From: Methylobacterium sp. NMS14P
GTDB lineage: Bacteria; Pseudomonadota; Alphaproteobacteria; Rhizobiales; Beijerinckiaceae
Assembly (NCBI RefSeq): GCF_028583545.1
Contig: NZ_CP087106.1
Span: 5,997,001 to 6,061,000, forward strand
DNA: 64,000 nucleotides
Direction: 5' to 3'
In this document: piece after piece, positions 63,534 through 64,000 of the stretch
Numbering within the stretch: position 1 is the stretch's first letter
How the letters are laid out: every line of letters begins with the position of its first letter
Program-made: the position numbers and the translations under genes
The notes under the pieces: model-generated
What the model saw: the letters and a program-made list of their open reading frames with translations, nothing else
What the model was told of the DNA's origin: nothing
Databases searched by the model: none

Positions 63534-64000
63534 TCACTCGGCCGGAGTGCCGTGGGGCGGGACGATGGCGGGCGGCGGGGCGCGCAGCCCCTTCACCCGG
63601 CGGGTGAGGCGGGGCTCGATATGCTCGCGCCAGATGCCGGCGAGACCGTTCGGGAAGGCCAGCACCACCGCGATGAACAGTGCACCGAGGCCGAACAGCC
63701 AGAGGTCGGGGAAGCTCTCGGAGAAGCTGGTCTTGGCCCAGTTGACGAGCAGCGTGCCCCAGACCGCGCCGAACAGCGACAGGCGCCCGCCGACCGCGGC
63801 GTAGATCACCATCTCGATCGACGGGACAATGCCCACGAAGGAGGGCGACATGAACCCGACCTGCAGGGTGAACATCGCGCCGCCGATCGCCGCCAGTCCG
63901 GCGGCGAAGCAGAAGGCGAAGACCTTGAAGCCCGCCACCGAGTAGCCGGAGAACCGGACCCGGTCCTCCTTGTCGCGCATGGCGACGAGGATGCGGCCGA
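63534..64000 (-). CDS. urtC: ABC transporter permease UrtC-like (partial, 5' end outside)
   Basis: The C-terminal 155 residues of an inner-membrane permease; its start lies beyond the window. Visible segments are GYSVAGFKVFAFCFAAGLAAIGGAMFTL, SFVGIVPSIEMVIYAAVGGRLSLFGAVWGTLLVNWAKT and LFGLGALFIAVVLAFPNGLAGI. These match UrtC/LivM-type permeases. It ends 7 bp before urtD. Confidence 0.88.
   Translation of the reverse strand, partial: GRILVAMRDKEDRVRFSGYSVAGFKVFAFCFAAGLAAIGGAMFTLQVGFMSPSFVGIVPSIEMVIYAAVGGRLSLFGAVWGTLLVNWAKTSFSESFPDLWLFGLGALFIAVVLAFPNGLAGIWREHIEPRLTRRVKGLRAPPPAIVPPHGTPAE

Noticed and set aside
1..64000. tRNA, rRNA, prophage or insertion sequence
   Set aside because: No cloverleaf with CCA-like acceptor, no rRNA stretches, no transposase, integrase or phage structural motif was seen by eye; a tRNAscan and IS search would settle this.

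Overview
The window is a GC-rich chromosomal segment that most resembles the genus Methylobacterium (or Methylorubrum; Alphaproteobacteria, Methylobacteriaceae). The best taxonomic clues are two copies of a Methylobacterium-type pqqA peptide gene, a formamidase/aliphatic-amidase/urea-type ABC transporter cluster, an alphaproteobacterial nadABC operon and lptC-lptA-lptB, short dispersed palindromic repeats, and dense gene packing with many 4-bp stop/start overlaps. This is inference from protein families, not a database match. I saw no rRNA, tRNA, CRISPR array, prophage or insertion sequence.

Layout. 0-4 kb: an operon of Baeyer-Villiger-type monooxygenase, HSL-type hydrolase and SDR, divergent from a TetR regulator, with a perfect 22-bp palindrome between them. 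4-10 kb: nucleoside transporter, SAM methyltransferase, two tandem pqqA genes with their own promoter and terminator, MgtE magnesium channel and an acyl-CoA synthetase. 10-14 kb: a PaoABC-type molybdenum aldehyde oxidoreductase. 14-19 kb: aldo/keto reductase, then nadA-nadB-nadC with two copies of an operator-like palindrome around the promoter. 19-28 kb: Kup potassium transporter, HtpG, LptC-LptA-LptB, a DHH phosphoesterase and an MFS transporter.

28-44 kb is an exopolysaccharide locus. It holds Wza-like export lipoprotein, Wzz/GumC-like chain-length protein, a BY-kinase-like protein that has lost the Walker A lysine, an O-antigen-ligase/polymerase-type membrane protein, four glycosyltransferases, a flippase, a beta-helix lipoprotein, two CysE-like acyltransferases, a methyltransferase and a LuxR-type regulator. 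No priming glycosyltransferase is present.

44-58 kb is mixed housekeeping and accessory genes: small cysteine and glycine-rich proteins, GNAT acetyltransferase, DUF2147, a beta-lactamase-fold hydrolase, DUF427, trehalose-phosphatase, DUF4260, glucokinase, MFS transporter, 2-hydroxyacid dehydrogenase, LysR/SDR divergent pair, a di-haem cytochrome c protein and another SDR.

58-64 kb is a short-chain amide/urea module on the minus strand: the end of a UrtC-like permease, UrtD, UrtE, FmdA formamidase, FmdB zinc-ribbon protein, AmiE aliphatic amidase and a ClpP/crotonase-fold protein. The part fmdA to clpP-like is bracketed by two direct copies of a ~90-bp palindromic repeat, and a second kind of palindromic repeat sits between fmdA and fmdB. 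These genes would import amides or urea and release ammonia plus formate or acetate, fitting a methylotroph that can use formamide-like compounds.
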